From assembly GCA_900551295.1 (NCBI GenBank), contig URVJ01000001.1, positions 124,001-188,000 on the forward strand: DNA of 64,000 nucleotides, read 5' to 3'. The notes beneath the pieces are model-generated. The model saw only the letters and a list, made by a program, of their open reading frames with translations. It did no database searches and had not been told where the DNA came from. This document shows, piece by piece, positions 53,954-62,284 of this stretch (position 1 is the first letter of the stretch; each line of letters starts with the position of its first letter). Source of the stretch: an uncultured Eubacteriales bacterium (lineage in GTDB: Bacteria; Bacillota; Clostridia; Oscillospirales; CAG-382). The translations under genes were made by a program, and so were the position numbers.

Positions 53954-54915
53954 AAAGTCACGCGCACCCTTTCTCTTATATTTTCTTCGCCGAAACCGTT
54001 CTTTTTACACGAAAGCACGATTCTGACATTCTTTATCTCGTTGTCGCAGGCAAGTGAAAACGCCACAAGCGGAGAAACACCGAGAGAGTGATATTTTGCG
54101 TCTCTGACATATCCTATCAGCTCGTCATCAATGCACTTTTCAAAAGCAGCGAACGACTTTTTGCTGCTTTCGGCAATTCTTTCAAATCCGTGAGCCGAAA
54201 TATAATCTGTTATCGCGTTTGTTCCCTTTAAAGCAGTCTCGGTAAGTCCGCTTTTATCAAGCATATCGCAGTTTGCGACAGACTGTTCATAAAATTCGCG
54301 TGTTTTTTTCATAGAGCTTGCGCGGAATGCGATCTTTATATCGGAAAGCGCCGTCATAAGGTTTGCAAGTCCGATACTGAACTCATCATCTGCCTGCTTT
54401 GCAAGCAATATCTGCGCCTCAAGAGAAGCCCTATCGAGAATTATATCCGCAAGCTGACCGTCAAGCGTTTTTGTAATAGCCTGATACGCCTCTTTAAGAG
54501 CGTCACGCATATATTCCGGAACACCGTCATAATCCTTCTTTTCAACCGCGTCTTTTATGCATTTAACGTCTGTTATATGCGGCGACAGGAGGAAGGACTC
54601 ACACTCTGAACCCGTTATATGTGCTTTCAAGACGGTTTTGGCATTATGAAAATCGTTTTTCACTATGAGAAAATCAAGACTTTTCCCGTCCGGCGCGCAT
54701 TCGCGCACAAGCGAGAACATCTGCTCTGCCCTGTCGGACAAAACCTCGTCTACGTTATCCTCGTTTAAGCCGGCAAAACCGGAATCCGAAAGAATTTTAA
54801 GTGCGTCGGGATAACTCGGTGCCGTAATTACGCTTTCGAGTACGGCTGTGCTTAAAAGTCTGTTTTCGTTAGCGCGTATTTTTGCAACGCCGAAAGCATA
54901 TTCGGTATCTTTCAC
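53950..54915 (-). CDS. atpC: V-type ATP synthase subunit C
   Basis: A 321-residue mostly helical funnel subunit that couples the central stalk to the K ring, with the family start YAFGVAKIRANENRLLS and a later YVRDAKYHSLGVSPLVAF and KNVRIVLSCKKNG. GTG at 54915 has GGAGGTAA upstream. Gap of 13 bases after subunit E. Confidence 0.92.
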   Translation of the reverse strand: MKDTEYAFGVAKIRANENRLLSTAVLESVITAPSYPDALKILSDSGFAGLNEDNVDEVLSDRAEQMFSLVRECAPDGKSLDFLIVKNDFHNAKTVLKAHITGSECESFLLSPHITDVKCIKDAVEKKDYDGVPEYMRDALKEAYQAITKTLDGQLADIILDRASLEAQILLAKQADDEFSIGLANLMTALSDIKIAFRASSMKKTREFYEQSVANCDMLDKSGLTETALKGTNAITDYISAHGFERIAESSKKSFAAFEKCIDDELIGYVRDAKYHSLGVSPLVAFSLACDNEIKNVRIVLSCKKNGFGEENIRERVRVTL

Positions 54916-54928
54916 AAGCAGTTACCTC

Positions 54929-55519
54929 CTATGCAAACAAAATCTGACCGAGTGCGTCCTTGATGTCATCGGCATTATCGTCAAGCAGAGATTCAAACGT
55001 ACAATCAACAAGCATTTCCGGATAGGAAATCGTAAAACCGCCGTTAAATTTCCCGACGCTTTCCGAAAGCTCAATGCTTTTGCAGTCCGGCAGAGATTTA
55101 TTGAGATTATTCACAAAATCTTCGGGCATTCTTGCCTTATCGCGCTGATTAAAGGTTATAGAACCTATGCCCTGCAACGCGCCGTTAAGCGCAAGTTTTC
55201 TGATCTTATCAAAATACTCTTTGTCCGGGAGATTGCAGAGGTAATCAGCTGCCGCCGCAACGGTTTCCGAAATAATGCGTCCCTTTGCAGAAAGAATTCT
55301 GCGCTTATATTCAAGTTCCGCGCCGGAAATATTTTTTTCATTTACGAGCTTTACCTTTACTTCGGCACTGTTCTGCGAATCTTCGGCAATTTTCTTTGCG
55401 TCAAGTTCAGCTTTCGCAATAATCTCCTTTGCCTGCTTCTCGGCGTGTTCAATGGCGCTTTTACATTCGGCGTCATTCTCGGTGATTATTTTGTCAATTA
55501 TATTCAAAAGGCCGTCCAT
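54929..55519 (-). CDS. atpE: V-type ATP synthase subunit E
   Basis: A 196-residue peripheral stalk subunit. The first ~90 residues are a charged coiled coil (AIEHAEKQAKEIIAKAELDAKKIAEDS) and the rest a small globular head that contacts subunit A/B. AAGGAGGC precedes the ATG. It lies between subunits K and C. Confidence 0.9.
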   Translation of the reverse strand: MDGLLNIIDKIITENDAECKSAIEHAEKQAKEIIAKAELDAKKIAEDSQNSAEVKVKLVNEKNISGAELEYKRRILSAKGRIISETVAAAADYLCNLPDKEYFDKIRKLALNGALQGIGSITFNQRDKARMPEDFVNNLNKSLPDCKSIELSESVGKFNGGFTISYPEMLVDCTFESLLDDNADDIKDALGQILFA

Positions 55520-55535
55520 GCCAAGCCTCCTTGTC

Positions 55536-56009
55536 TTACTTGAGTCCGTTTACAACGAGAATGGAAACAAGAAGTGCGAGAATCGCATATGTTTCAACCA
55601 TCGCGGACATGGTTATTGCCTTACCGTTCTGATCGGGTTTCTTTGCAACGACGCTGACGCCGGCAACCGCCGTTCTTGCTTGTGCAATAGCCGAGAAATA
55701 GCCGACTATCATTATAGGCATACAAGCTCCGAGATATGCAAGCCCCTGGGCTGTTGTAAGAGTTAACGGCGTACCCGAAAGAACCTGGAGCTGATTGAGA
55801 ACAAGAACCGCAACAAGAAGCCCGTAAAGTCCCTGTGTACCGGGAAGAAGCTGAAGCACGAGCAGTTTGCTGAACTTCGACGGATCTTCGGAGATAACAC
55901 CGGCGCAAGCCTCACCAACCATTCCGACGCCTCTTGCCGAGCCTATTCCGGCAACCAGTGCCGCAAGCACTGCTCCTATTATTGCAATTGCAAGACCGTA
56001 ATTATTCAT
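55536..56009 (-). CDS. atpK: V-type ATP synthase subunit K (rotor proteolipid), probable Na+-binding
   Basis: A 157-residue four-helix proteolipid that forms the membrane rotor ring. It keeps the residues known for Na+ coordination in Enterococcus hirae NtpK: L55, T58, Q59 (LQLLPGTQG), Y62, Q110 (FSAIAQ) and E139 (MVETYAIL). Inference: the enzyme moves sodium rather than protons. The gene overlaps the end of subunit I by eight bases and has AAGGAGG. Confidence 0.95.
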   Translation of the reverse strand: MNNYGLAIAIIGAVLAALVAGIGSARGVGMVGEACAGVISEDPSKFSKLLVLQLLPGTQGLYGLLVAVLVLNQLQVLSGTPLTLTTAQGLAYLGACMPIMIVGYFSAIAQARTAVAGVSVVAKKPDQNGKAITMSAMVETYAILALLVSILVVNGLK

Positions 56010-57990
56010 TTTCTGAATCCTCCTTAAGTTTATAATATTTTGTGTTTATTCTTAAAGGTTCAAAGGCTCTGCCTCCGCCTTCATAGAACTTTGAAAATAG
56101 TTCGACGAACTGAAGTCTGTTTGTGTGCACATATGCACCGAGTACATTAATTGCCATGTTGAGCGGGTGCCCTATAAGGAACACTACCGTAAGCATCACA
56201 GCCTTTGCCGGCTTTGAATCAGGCATTGTACCTATCATATTTACAACCGAGGCTATACTTCCCGTAGCAAGTCCGAGTGCGAGAAGTCTTGAATACGAGA
56301 GTATATCCGAAAGGTAACCTGACGCGGTATTATATAGTCCGTAAAGTCCTCCGCCGAGTTTTGCAAATGCGCTTTTTGCGTCTCTTGCCGTCGTAAGTAC
56401 TATAAGAATTACCCCGGCTATTGCGATATACTTCGCAGGTTTTGTCAGTACTTCGGGAACATTGATTATAACGCCTGCCGCAAGAGGCGCCGCGCCCAGC
56501 ACAAGCAAAAGCGTAGGTAACGTATCGACAATCGCCGAAAGTTTTCTTCCGTCGCGCCATTCCATATAACCGAAAGTTATAAGTCCGGCAAACAAATGAC
56601 ACATACCCACAATAAACGAGAACATGAGCAGCTTTATCGGATCCTGTATCGGTTCAAACCACAGCGCAATACTCGGCGCCGTTTCGTAACCTAAAAAGTT
56701 TGTGCAGATGACCGGAATAATATCACCGAACCAGCTTCCGAAAAGCGCGCCCCAGAATACCGTGGAAATTCCGCAGTAGAAGAACATTTTAAGAGAACGT
56801 CTCATATTGCCTTCAACATTGGTTTTTTTGAGTATTATTGCCGTTGCTATCGTCATTATAAGACCGTAGCCCGCGTCCGACAGCATCATTCCGAAAAGCA
56901 GATAGTAAAAGAACGCCATTACAGACGACGGGTCAATGTCTTTTTTACCCGGCAGCGCATACATTTCCGTGATACTTTCCACGGGTTCGCAGAAAGCGTT
57001 GTTTTTAAGCTTTACAGGAACATCGTCATCTTCGGAAGGTTCGGAAAATACGACTGCCGCGCCGACCTTATTGCAAAGTTTTTTAACTTCACCGCAGCGA
57101 GATTCTACCAGATAACCGTTCATAAGAATTGTCTTTCCCGAAAGTTTTGCGTTTTCGAGAGAACTGTATTCGTCACGTTTTACGGTAAGGCTGTCATAGA
57201 GAAATTTAAGTTCCGGACGTTTTTCACCAAATTTTTCAAGATCGGCTCTTGCCTTATCTGATTTTTCCGAAGCTTTTTTCTTATCTTCCTCGGTTTTGGC
57301 AATATACTGTGCCGGAGTAAGACCGCCTACATCTTTCGCCGCAGTAAATCCAAGCTGTCTCAGAGCCGAATAGACCGCGTCCGAAACCTCTTTATGGCAA
57401 ACAATTATCGCTGTTGTTATGATTTTTGATGAATATACGATTTCAGCTTCAAATTCGTTTACCTGCGGAGCAATCTGCGAGACTTCCGAAAGTAAGCCTG
57501 CTTTGTCATACATTTTCGGAAAAGAACCGATATAGATCTTTGTCATCTTTGTAGATGACGTATTCATCGGAATATCAAGGTTTTTCCAGACCTCAAGTCC
57601 CGAAAGCAGCGCGTAGCATCTTGAAATTTCCGCCGCTGCGTCCGCAACCGCTCTGTCGCAGTTAATAATGTCAAGCGCGTACCTGAATACTACGTCGCTG
57701 TGTGAAACATTTTCGGAATAATCGGAATATGAAATTTCCTGCCTGCCCGAAAACATTGAAATGCCTTGTTTTGACGGAACGTATTTGTCGAGAATGTCAA
57801 GTGCATCGGAAACGGTATGCAGATTTTTTTCGCATACCGAAACAATATCGGAAACCTGCATATCTTCAAATCTTTCGTCGCACATTTTATCAAGCTCCGC
57901 CGCACCGAGACGCTGAAGCTGTTCGACAAGCTTTTTACCGTCGCTTTGCATACAGGCAATCACAAAGCGTTTCATTTTTAATTTTGCCAA
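56002..57990 (-). CDS. atpI: V-type ATP synthase subunit I
   Basis: A 662-residue membrane stator subunit. The N-terminal cytoplasmic half (~1-330) contains coiled coils. The C-terminal half has about seven helices, including FFYYLLFGMMLSDAGYGLIM and SYSRLLALGLATGSIASVVNM, which carries the conserved Arg of the ion channel. TTG at 57990 follows GGGAGGTG by seven bases and is the likely start. It forms the ion half-channels with the K ring. Confidence 0.93.
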   Translation of the reverse strand: MAKLKMKRFVIACMQSDGKKLVEQLQRLGAAELDKMCDERFEDMQVSDIVSVCEKNLHTVSDALDILDKYVPSKQGISMFSGRQEISYSDYSENVSHSDVVFRYALDIINCDRAVADAAAEISRCYALLSGLEVWKNLDIPMNTSSTKMTKIYIGSFPKMYDKAGLLSEVSQIAPQVNEFEAEIVYSSKIITTAIIVCHKEVSDAVYSALRQLGFTAAKDVGGLTPAQYIAKTEEDKKKASEKSDKARADLEKFGEKRPELKFLYDSLTVKRDEYSSLENAKLSGKTILMNGYLVESRCGEVKKLCNKVGAAVVFSEPSEDDDVPVKLKNNAFCEPVESITEMYALPGKKDIDPSSVMAFFYYLLFGMMLSDAGYGLIMTIATAIILKKTNVEGNMRRSLKMFFYCGISTVFWGALFGSWFGDIIPVICTNFLGYETAPSIALWFEPIQDPIKLLMFSFIVGMCHLFAGLITFGYMEWRDGRKLSAIVDTLPTLLLVLGAAPLAAGVIINVPEVLTKPAKYIAIAGVILIVLTTARDAKSAFAKLGGGLYGLYNTASGYLSDILSYSRLLALGLATGSIASVVNMIGTMPDSKPAKAVMLTVVFLIGHPLNMAINVLGAYVHTNRLQFVELFSKFYEGGGRAFEPLRINTKYYKLKEDSENE

Positions 57991-58038
57991 CCGGCAGCAC
58001 CTCCCTCATTTTGCCGGAATATCCGCAACAAAAGCGTG

Positions 58039-58353
58039 TTATTGCGGTATAATCTTTGCTATAACCGCATTTACGCCGGCGGTGCGGTTGCTTTGCGCGG
58101 TTTTCTCAAGCTGTTTTACCGCGTCGTCTGCCTCCGAACACTTTTTTTCAAAGAAAGCTTTACCGTCGTTCTGTGCTTTCTCAAGAGTCTTGTCCATAGC
58201 AAAGGCCGCATCGCTTTTAGCCTGAGTGAGTATGCGTTCGGCTTCGCAATGTGCCGACGCCACAATACTGTCAGCCTGCAAACCCGCGTCTTTAAGACGC
58301 TGTGCGCACTGATTTTCGGCTTCGACTATCTTTTCTATCATCTCTGCTGCCAT
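58039..58353 (-). CDS. V-type ATP synthase subunit G/H
   Basis: A 104-residue, almost entirely coiled-coil protein (MIEKIVEAENQCAQRL, then AHCEAERILTQAKSDAAFAMDKTLEKAQ). It pairs with subunit E in the peripheral stalk. AAAAAGGAGT precedes the ATG. As in Thermus (G-I-L-E-C-F-A-B-D) it opens the operon, so the order here is fully conserved. Confidence 0.88.
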   Translation of the reverse strand: MAAEMIEKIVEAENQCAQRLKDAGLQADSIVASAHCEAERILTQAKSDAAFAMDKTLEKAQNDGKAFFEKKCSEADDAVKQLEKTAQSNRTAGVNAVIAKIIPQ

Positions 58354-58642
58354 ACAAATACTCCTTTTTAAAACTTTATAATAATTTTACCACATTTTAG
58401 TGCATTTATCTCTGAAGTTTTGTAAAAAATATGTGAAAACAACAACGCATTTTGTTGTACACAATTATTAAGAAAGATGAAAGTTTTCTACATATTTATC
58501 AAGCGTCTCACAACGCCTTAAACCCCATATAAGATTTTCGGTTCACAAACAATTTTCTATTATACAGTAAAAAGACGCATTGTAAATATTTTGTCATACA
58601 GACCTTATATCGGCAAAAATGTAAAAATATTTAATAATAGGT
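58354..58642. other. Divergent intergenic region, no gene
   Basis: About 290 bases between the V-ATPase operon and thiN promoter, AT-rich with no credible ORF. On the minus strand GTGGTAAAAT and TATAAA boxes near 58382-58400 could be a -10 for the ATPase operon, but I see no clean -35. Confidence 0.45.
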
Positions 58643-58671
58643 TTGACAACAATCAAAAATAAATGTATAAT
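58643..58671 (+). promoter_or_regulatory. Promoter for thiamine pyrophosphokinase
   Basis: -35 TTGACA (58643-58648) and -10 TATAAT (58666-58671) are spaced 17 bp, 30 bp from the ATG. No TPP riboswitch is seen in the short leader. Confidence 0.8.
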
Positions 58672-58700
58672 AACTATCCGAAAGCGAGACGTGATCAACA

Positions 58701-59324
58701 ATGCCCAAAACCTGTTGTATTTTTGCTGCCGGAGACTATTTCGGAGACGGCAGATATGCCGAAAACGCTGATATTATAATTGCCGCTGACGCAGGCTGTC
58801 TGCACGCAAAGCGTGTCGGAGTAAAACCGACACTCTATTTGGGAGATTTTGATTCGCTCGGCTATGTGCCTGACGAAAATAACGTTATACGTTCAAAACC
58901 CGAAAAAGACGATACAGATACGGCGCTTGCAATGGCAAAAGCCGCAGAATGCGGCTGCGGCAGAATAATTGTCTGCGGTGCTTTGGGCGGAAAAAGACTT
59001 GCCCACACCATTGCCAACATTCAGAACGCCGCGGGATTTGCAAAACAAGGCATACGTGTGCTGCTGACCGACGGAATTACAAATATAGAGGTATTCAGCA
59101 ACGGAAGTCTTGACTTTTCCGCAAAACACAGCGGTTATATCTCGGTCTTTTCACTCAGCGAAAAATCCGAAGGAGTCACGCTTAAAGGTTTCAAATACGA
59201 ACTTGACAACGCTGTTCTTAAAAGTACGGTTGCACTCGGCGTCAGCAATGAATTTTCAGGAAAATCCGCAAACGCCCGCGTATCCGATGGTACTCTTGCC
59301 GTAATGTGGCGCGAAAATGACTGA
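58701..59324 (+). CDS. thiN: Thiamine pyrophosphokinase
   Basis: A 207-residue enzyme that transfers pyrophosphate from ATP to thiamine. The catalytic domain (~1-125) contains IIAADAGCLHAKRVGVKPTLYLGDFDSLG and PEKDDTDTALAMAKA, then GALGGKRLAHTIANI. The TPK_B1-type thiamine-binding strands follow. Suggests salvage of thiamine. The ribosome site is weak (GCGAGACG). Monocistronic; no rsgA or rpe neighbour here. Confidence 0.93.
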   Translation: MPKTCCIFAAGDYFGDGRYAENADIIIAADAGCLHAKRVGVKPTLYLGDFDSLGYVPDENNVIRSKPEKDDTDTALAMAKAAECGCGRIIVCGALGGKRLAHTIANIQNAAGFAKQGIRVLLTDGITNIEVFSNGSLDFSAKHSGYISVFSLSEKSEGVTLKGFKYELDNAVLKSTVALGVSNEFSGKSANARVSDGTLAVMWREND

Positions 59325-59359
59325 AAAATGTATTTTTTTCGATTTTTGAGTGCTTTCGG

Positions 59360-59388
59360 TTGACAAACAGCTTAAATTGTGGTATCAT
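59360..59388 (+). promoter_or_regulatory. Promoter of the broken tRNA-Pro locus
   Basis: -35 TTGACA (59360-59365) and -10 TATCAT (59383-59388) are spaced 17 bp, 17 bp before the tRNA-Pro fragment. It resembles the tRNA-Ser promoter and could now drive the intact tRNA-Pro further on. Confidence 0.8.
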
Positions 59389-59404
59389 ATTTCAGTCAAT
59401 TATC

Positions 59405-59442
59405 CGAGGTGTGGCTCAGTTGGTAGAGTACGTGGTTTGGGA
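59405..59442 (+). pseudogene. tRNA-Pro (TGG) 5' fragment, broken after the anticodon loop
   Basis: The acceptor 5' strand CGAGGTG, D arm GCTCAGTTGGTAGAGT, anticodon 5' stem CGTGG and loop TTTGGGA match tRNA-Pro(TGG). The sequence that follows, GCATAGACGG, cannot pair with CGTGG and no proper 3' half or CCA is present. The break is right after the anticodon loop, a known crossover point for tyrosine integrases. Confidence 0.7.
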
Positions 59443-59549
59443 GCATAGACGGTGTTCGCACCGCACGAAAGCGAAAACCGCCGAAAACCCTTCAACCGTG
59501 CGTATTTCGGGCGGTTTGGAAAACAAAAAATGGCGGTCAAAAATGTGCT

Positions 59550-59580
59550 TGACCACAGATTTGACCACTTACATGACCAC
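59550..59580 (+). repeat. Three TGACCAC repeats spaced 12 bp
   Basis: TGACCAC occurs at 59550, 59562 and 59574, exactly 12 bases apart, in the ~150 bases between the broken and the intact tRNA-Pro. They could be integrase arm-type sites or the end of an integrase gene. An inverted GGTCA lies at 59535. Confidence 0.6.
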
Positions 59581-59594
59581 AATTTAATAACTAT

Positions 59595-59670
59595 CGGGGT
59601 GTGGCGCAGTTGGTAGCGCGCGAAGTTTGGGACTTCGATGCCGTCGGTTCGAATCCGGCCACTCCGACCA
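59595..59670 (+). tRNA. tRNA-Pro (anticodon TGG)
   Basis: The acceptor CGGGGTG (59595-59601) pairs with CACTCCG with one wobble, followed by discriminator A and encoded CCA (59668-59670). The anticodon stem CGAAG/CTTCG closes TTTGGGA with anticodon TGG. T-loop GGTTCGAATCC is normal. Complete and probably functional. Confidence 0.96.
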
Positions 59671-59672
59671 TG

Positions 59673-59725
59673 CGGAGTGTCCTTATAGGATTTGAGTATC
59701 CTGTAACGGACACTCCGTATTTTTG
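59673..59725 (+). terminator. Terminator of tRNA-Pro
   Basis: CGGAGTGTCC (59673-59682) pairs perfectly with GGACACTCCG (59708-59717), with an inner AGGAT/ATCCT helix, then TATTTTTGTTTT. The left end of the mobile element must lie close after this. Confidence 0.88.
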
Positions 59726-59738
59726 TTTTCTGCAAAAT

Positions 59739-61445
59739 TTATACTGCAATCTGTGCCGGGGCGTAGCTGACAGCTACGCCTTTTCTCGTTTCCATGATAA
59801 TGTCGGCCTCCGGGATTTTCTTGTGGTCTGGCACTTCAAAGGCCCCGATGCAGTTGTAGTGGATGACCACCTGCTGATTGGTCACGCCATCCTGCTTTTC
59901 GGCGTGGTACACATCAATGTGGTCAATGAGTTCGGATACCATGCGCCGGGTGATTTTCGTCACATGGGTGTACCGCCTCACCGTTTCCAGAAAGTCCTCC
60001 ATATCCATCTGCTGGCCTTCAGCCTTTTTCAGTTCCAACCGCAGAGTTTTGACCTTTGCGCCGATTTCGCCCTGTTCCTGTTCGTACCGCTTTGACATCC
60101 TGGCAAACCGGGTATCGTCGATTTTGCCCGCTACATTGTCCTCATACAGCCGTTCAAAGAGCATATCCAGTTCCTTGTCGCGGGTCAGCAGTGTGTTCAG
60201 TTCCCGCTGTTTTCTTGCCCGGTCATTTTCGGACACCTTTGCGGAACGGCCCATCATAGCTTTTACAAAGTCACGCTCGTACTCATTGGCAAAGGCCGCC
60301 AAGCGGTTGACCTCATACAGTACCACCTGTTCCAGAAAATCCAGACGGATGTAGTGCGTCGCAGAACACTTCCGCAAGCCGGAGTTGTGGTTTTGACAAC
60401 TGAAAAACTTAATGTTGTGGTTTTTCTGATTGAAATGGAAGTTGAGGTTGCCGCCGCATTCGGGGCATTTCAGCCGCCCGGAGAACACACTCGGCTCTTG
60501 GGTAACAGTCGGCTTTTTGCGCCGTGTTCCTTTCTGCAAAGCCTGTACCTTTTCCCATGTGACCCGGTCAATAATCGGCTCATGGACATTGAGGAAAATC
60601 GCTCTATTCTCTTCCGGATTTTCAATGCGCCGCTTCATTTTATAGGATTTGGAGTAGCTTTTGAAGTTGATGACATCGCCGCAGTACTCCTGTAAGGTCA
60701 GTATCTTCTTGACGGTGGTGTGTCCCCATTTGGTAGGCTCCAAGGTGCTTTTGGAGCCGCTGCGGTTGACACCCTTGCTTCGCCAGTAGTAGGTGGGATT
60801 TACGATGCCATCTGCACCCAAGTCGGTGGCAATCTCTGCCAAGCCATACCCCTCCAAAGCCATATCATAGATACGCCGCACCACATCGGCGGCCTCCGGG
60901 TCGATCACCCAAAACCGAGGATCGTCCGGGTTTTTGATGTACCCATAGGGCGGCTGTGACAGCGGGATACCCGCATTGCCTTTCATCTTGTTGACGATCT
61001 TCCGCTTTTTCGAGATGTCCTTGGCGTACCACTCGTTCATAATGTTGCGGAACGGGGTAAATTCATTGTCACCCTCATCGCTGTCCACGCCATCGGAAAC
61101 GGCAACCAAACGCACATCGTACTGCGGAAAAAATTCCTCCGTCAGCTTGCCGACCTCTATGTAGTTACGGCCAAGGCGGGACAGGTCTTTCACGAATACA
61201 GCCGATATGTATCCGGCCTCGATTGCGGTCAGCATTTTCTGAAAACCGGGCCGTTTCATGGTGGTGCCGGTAATGCCGTCGTCCACAAAAAATAAGGTGT
61301 CTGTGTAGCCTTTTTCCCGTGCTACCTTTTGCAGTAATTTCTTTTGATTTTGGATGCTGTTGGACTCGGCGTCCATGTTATCATCACGGCTCAGCCGGCA
61401 GTAGAGGGCAGCAGTGCCAAACTTGTGATTATCCGATAGTTTCAA
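59739..61445 (-). CDS. Large serine recombinase (TnpX-like) of a mobile element
   Basis: A 568-residue site-specific recombinase. The resolvase domain (~1-150) has the catalytic serine in ALYCRLSRDD near residue 16 and later FVKDLSRLGRNYIEVG. The Recombinase domain (PYGYIKNPDDPRF and the KKILTLQEYCGDV region) follows. A zinc ribbon (CPECGG, then CxxH pair and CSATHYIR) and a coiled coil (~420-490) complete it. TTG at 61445 follows GGAAGGAGGATATT and lies inside the end of tnpW. Base composition is more G+C-rich than the host genes. It would excise and integrate the element in which the next genes lie. Confidence 0.92.
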   Translation of the reverse strand: MKLSDNHKFGTAALYCRLSRDDNMDAESNSIQNQKKLLQKVAREKGYTDTLFFVDDGITGTTMKRPGFQKMLTAIEAGYISAVFVKDLSRLGRNYIEVGKLTEEFFPQYDVRLVAVSDGVDSDEGDNEFTPFRNIMNEWYAKDISKKRKIVNKMKGNAGIPLSQPPYGYIKNPDDPRFWVIDPEAADVVRRIYDMALEGYGLAEIATDLGADGIVNPTYYWRSKGVNRSGSKSTLEPTKWGHTTVKKILTLQEYCGDVINFKSYSKSYKMKRRIENPEENRAIFLNVHEPIIDRVTWEKVQALQKGTRRKKPTVTQEPSVFSGRLKCPECGGNLNFHFNQKNHNIKFFSCQNHNSGLRKCSATHYIRLDFLEQVVLYEVNRLAAFANEYERDFVKAMMGRSAKVSENDRARKQRELNTLLTRDKELDMLFERLYEDNVAGKIDDTRFARMSKRYEQEQGEIGAKVKTLRLELKKAEGQQMDMEDFLETVRRYTHVTKITRRMVSELIDHIDVYHAEKQDGVTNQQVVIHYNCIGAFEVPDHKKIPEADIIMETRKGVAVSYAPAQIAV

Positions 61446-61659
61446 AATATCCTCCTTCCCCGGGTGTCGGACAATCAGTATTTCCAAGTATATTGTACCT
61501 CCGCTTACCCCCGATGTTAAGGATGTCGCCGCTTTCCAAGTCTGCCAGCATGAGCTTTAAGAGGATATCCTTCATCGTTTCACCCGACCTCTTGTCCTTA
61601 TAGACCGGGGTAACGATGAAGTTGATTTTGCCCACTTGATAGGTGTACTGCTCCGGCAT
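61429..61659 (-). CDS. tnpW: Transposon-encoded protein TnpW-like
   Basis: A 76-residue protein opening MPEQYTYQVGKINFIVTPVY with a DILLKLMLADLE segment, the TnpW pattern found beside TnpX-like recombinases in Firmicute elements. Its role is unknown. AAAGGAGGCGT precedes the ATG at 61659. Its last 17 bases overlap the recombinase start, so the two are translationally coupled. Confidence 0.88.
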   Translation of the reverse strand: MPEQYTYQVGKINFIVTPVYKDKRSGETMKDILLKLMLADLESGDILNIGGKRRYNILGNTDCPTPGEGGYFETIG

Positions 61660-61683
61660 TACGCCTCCTTTCGCACAAATAGA

Positions 61684-61720
61684 TAAAAACCAAGGGGCGG
61701 CGCACAGCACCGCCCCTTGG
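61684..61720 (-). terminator. Terminator between the sigma gene and tnpW
   Basis: CCAAGGGGCGG and CCGCCCCTTGG (61690-61700 and 61710-61720) form a perfect 11-bp stem, followed on the minus strand by TTTTTATC. It separates the sigma factor from the recombinase transcription unit. Confidence 0.85.
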
Positions 61721-61734
61721 CCCCCTCATAAGGG

Positions 61735-61759
61735 ACTTTGGGACAACTTGTCCCAAAGT
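61735..61759. repeat. 25-bp palindrome, copy 1
   Basis: ACTTTGGGACAA, one base, then TTGTCCCAAAGT: a perfect palindrome downstream of the sigma gene. A near copy is at 62314-62340. Confidence 0.85.
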
Positions 61760-61807
61760 TCATCCCTCATATACCAAGGACAGAAAACAGGCAAAACCGG
61801 ATGCCAA

Positions 61808-62230
61808 TTACCAATTTTCTTTCAGATATTCCTTCATACTCTCAAGGCCGCGCAGGACGGAGCCGCGCACCGAGCCGCTATGTACGCCCTCGGTCCGGCC
61901 CACCTCGGCATAGCTCTTGTCATCAATGACGCAGGCCTCCACACGGCGGCCCTGCATTTCGGGCAGGGTGTTCAATGCGTTCCAGAGGTAGAAAAAGCGT
62001 TCTGCCCGCAGCACCAGCTCCTCCGGGGACGGCTCATGCAGACAGGCGGAATACTCGATGCCGTCATCGCAGTCCAGAGAATACTGTGCCTTGTTGCGGG
62101 TGACACGGCGGCGGTAGGCGGCCTCGTATCGCTTGTCAGCCTTCAGCTCTTCTGCAACCTCGTCGGGAACTTCGATATATTCATCATGGGTATACCAAGA
62201 ATAAAAGTCTTTCAGATTGATGGTTGTCAT
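61808..62230 (-). CDS. Sigma-70-like factor of a mobile element
   Basis: A 140-residue protein of the short sigma-factor-like type found in Clostridia conjugative and mobilisable elements. The N-terminal half is charged (FYSWYTHDEYIEVPDEVAEEL). The C-terminal part resembles region 4: LNALTLPEMQGRRVEACVIDDKSYAEVGRTEGVHSGSVRGSVLRGL, an HTH spanning ~90-130. It probably directs transcription of element genes. Its ribosome site GGAGG is part of a 13-bp perfect hairpin (62239-62284). A palindrome lies on each side of the gene. Confidence 0.85.
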   Translation of the reverse strand: MTTINLKDFYSWYTHDEYIEVPDEVAEELKADKRYEAAYRRRVTRNKAQYSLDCDDGIEYSACLHEPSPEELVLRAERFFYLWNALNTLPEMQGRRVEACVIDDKSYAEVGRTEGVHSGSVRGSVLRGLESMKEYLKENW

Positions 62231-62238
62231 TATATTTT

Positions 62239-62284
62239 CCTCCGTTCAGATTTTTTGTGGGTGGATAGTCGATCTGAACGGAGG
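62239..62284 (-). promoter_or_regulatory. Hairpin sequestering the sigma gene ribosome binding site
   Basis: On the transcript CCTCCGTTCAGAT (62284-62272) pairs perfectly with ATCTGAACGGAGG (62251-62239) across a 20-base loop. The second arm ends in the GGAGG that serves the ATG at 62230, so the fold should block translation until opened. Confidence 0.75.

Noticed and set aside
59550..59580. CRISPR-like short repeats
   Set aside because: Only three 7-base units 12 bases apart; repeat and spacer lengths do not fit CRISPR and no cas genes are present.
59360..59587. Open frame across the broken tRNA-Pro
   Set aside because: It overlaps promoter and tRNA sequence and has no ribosome site.
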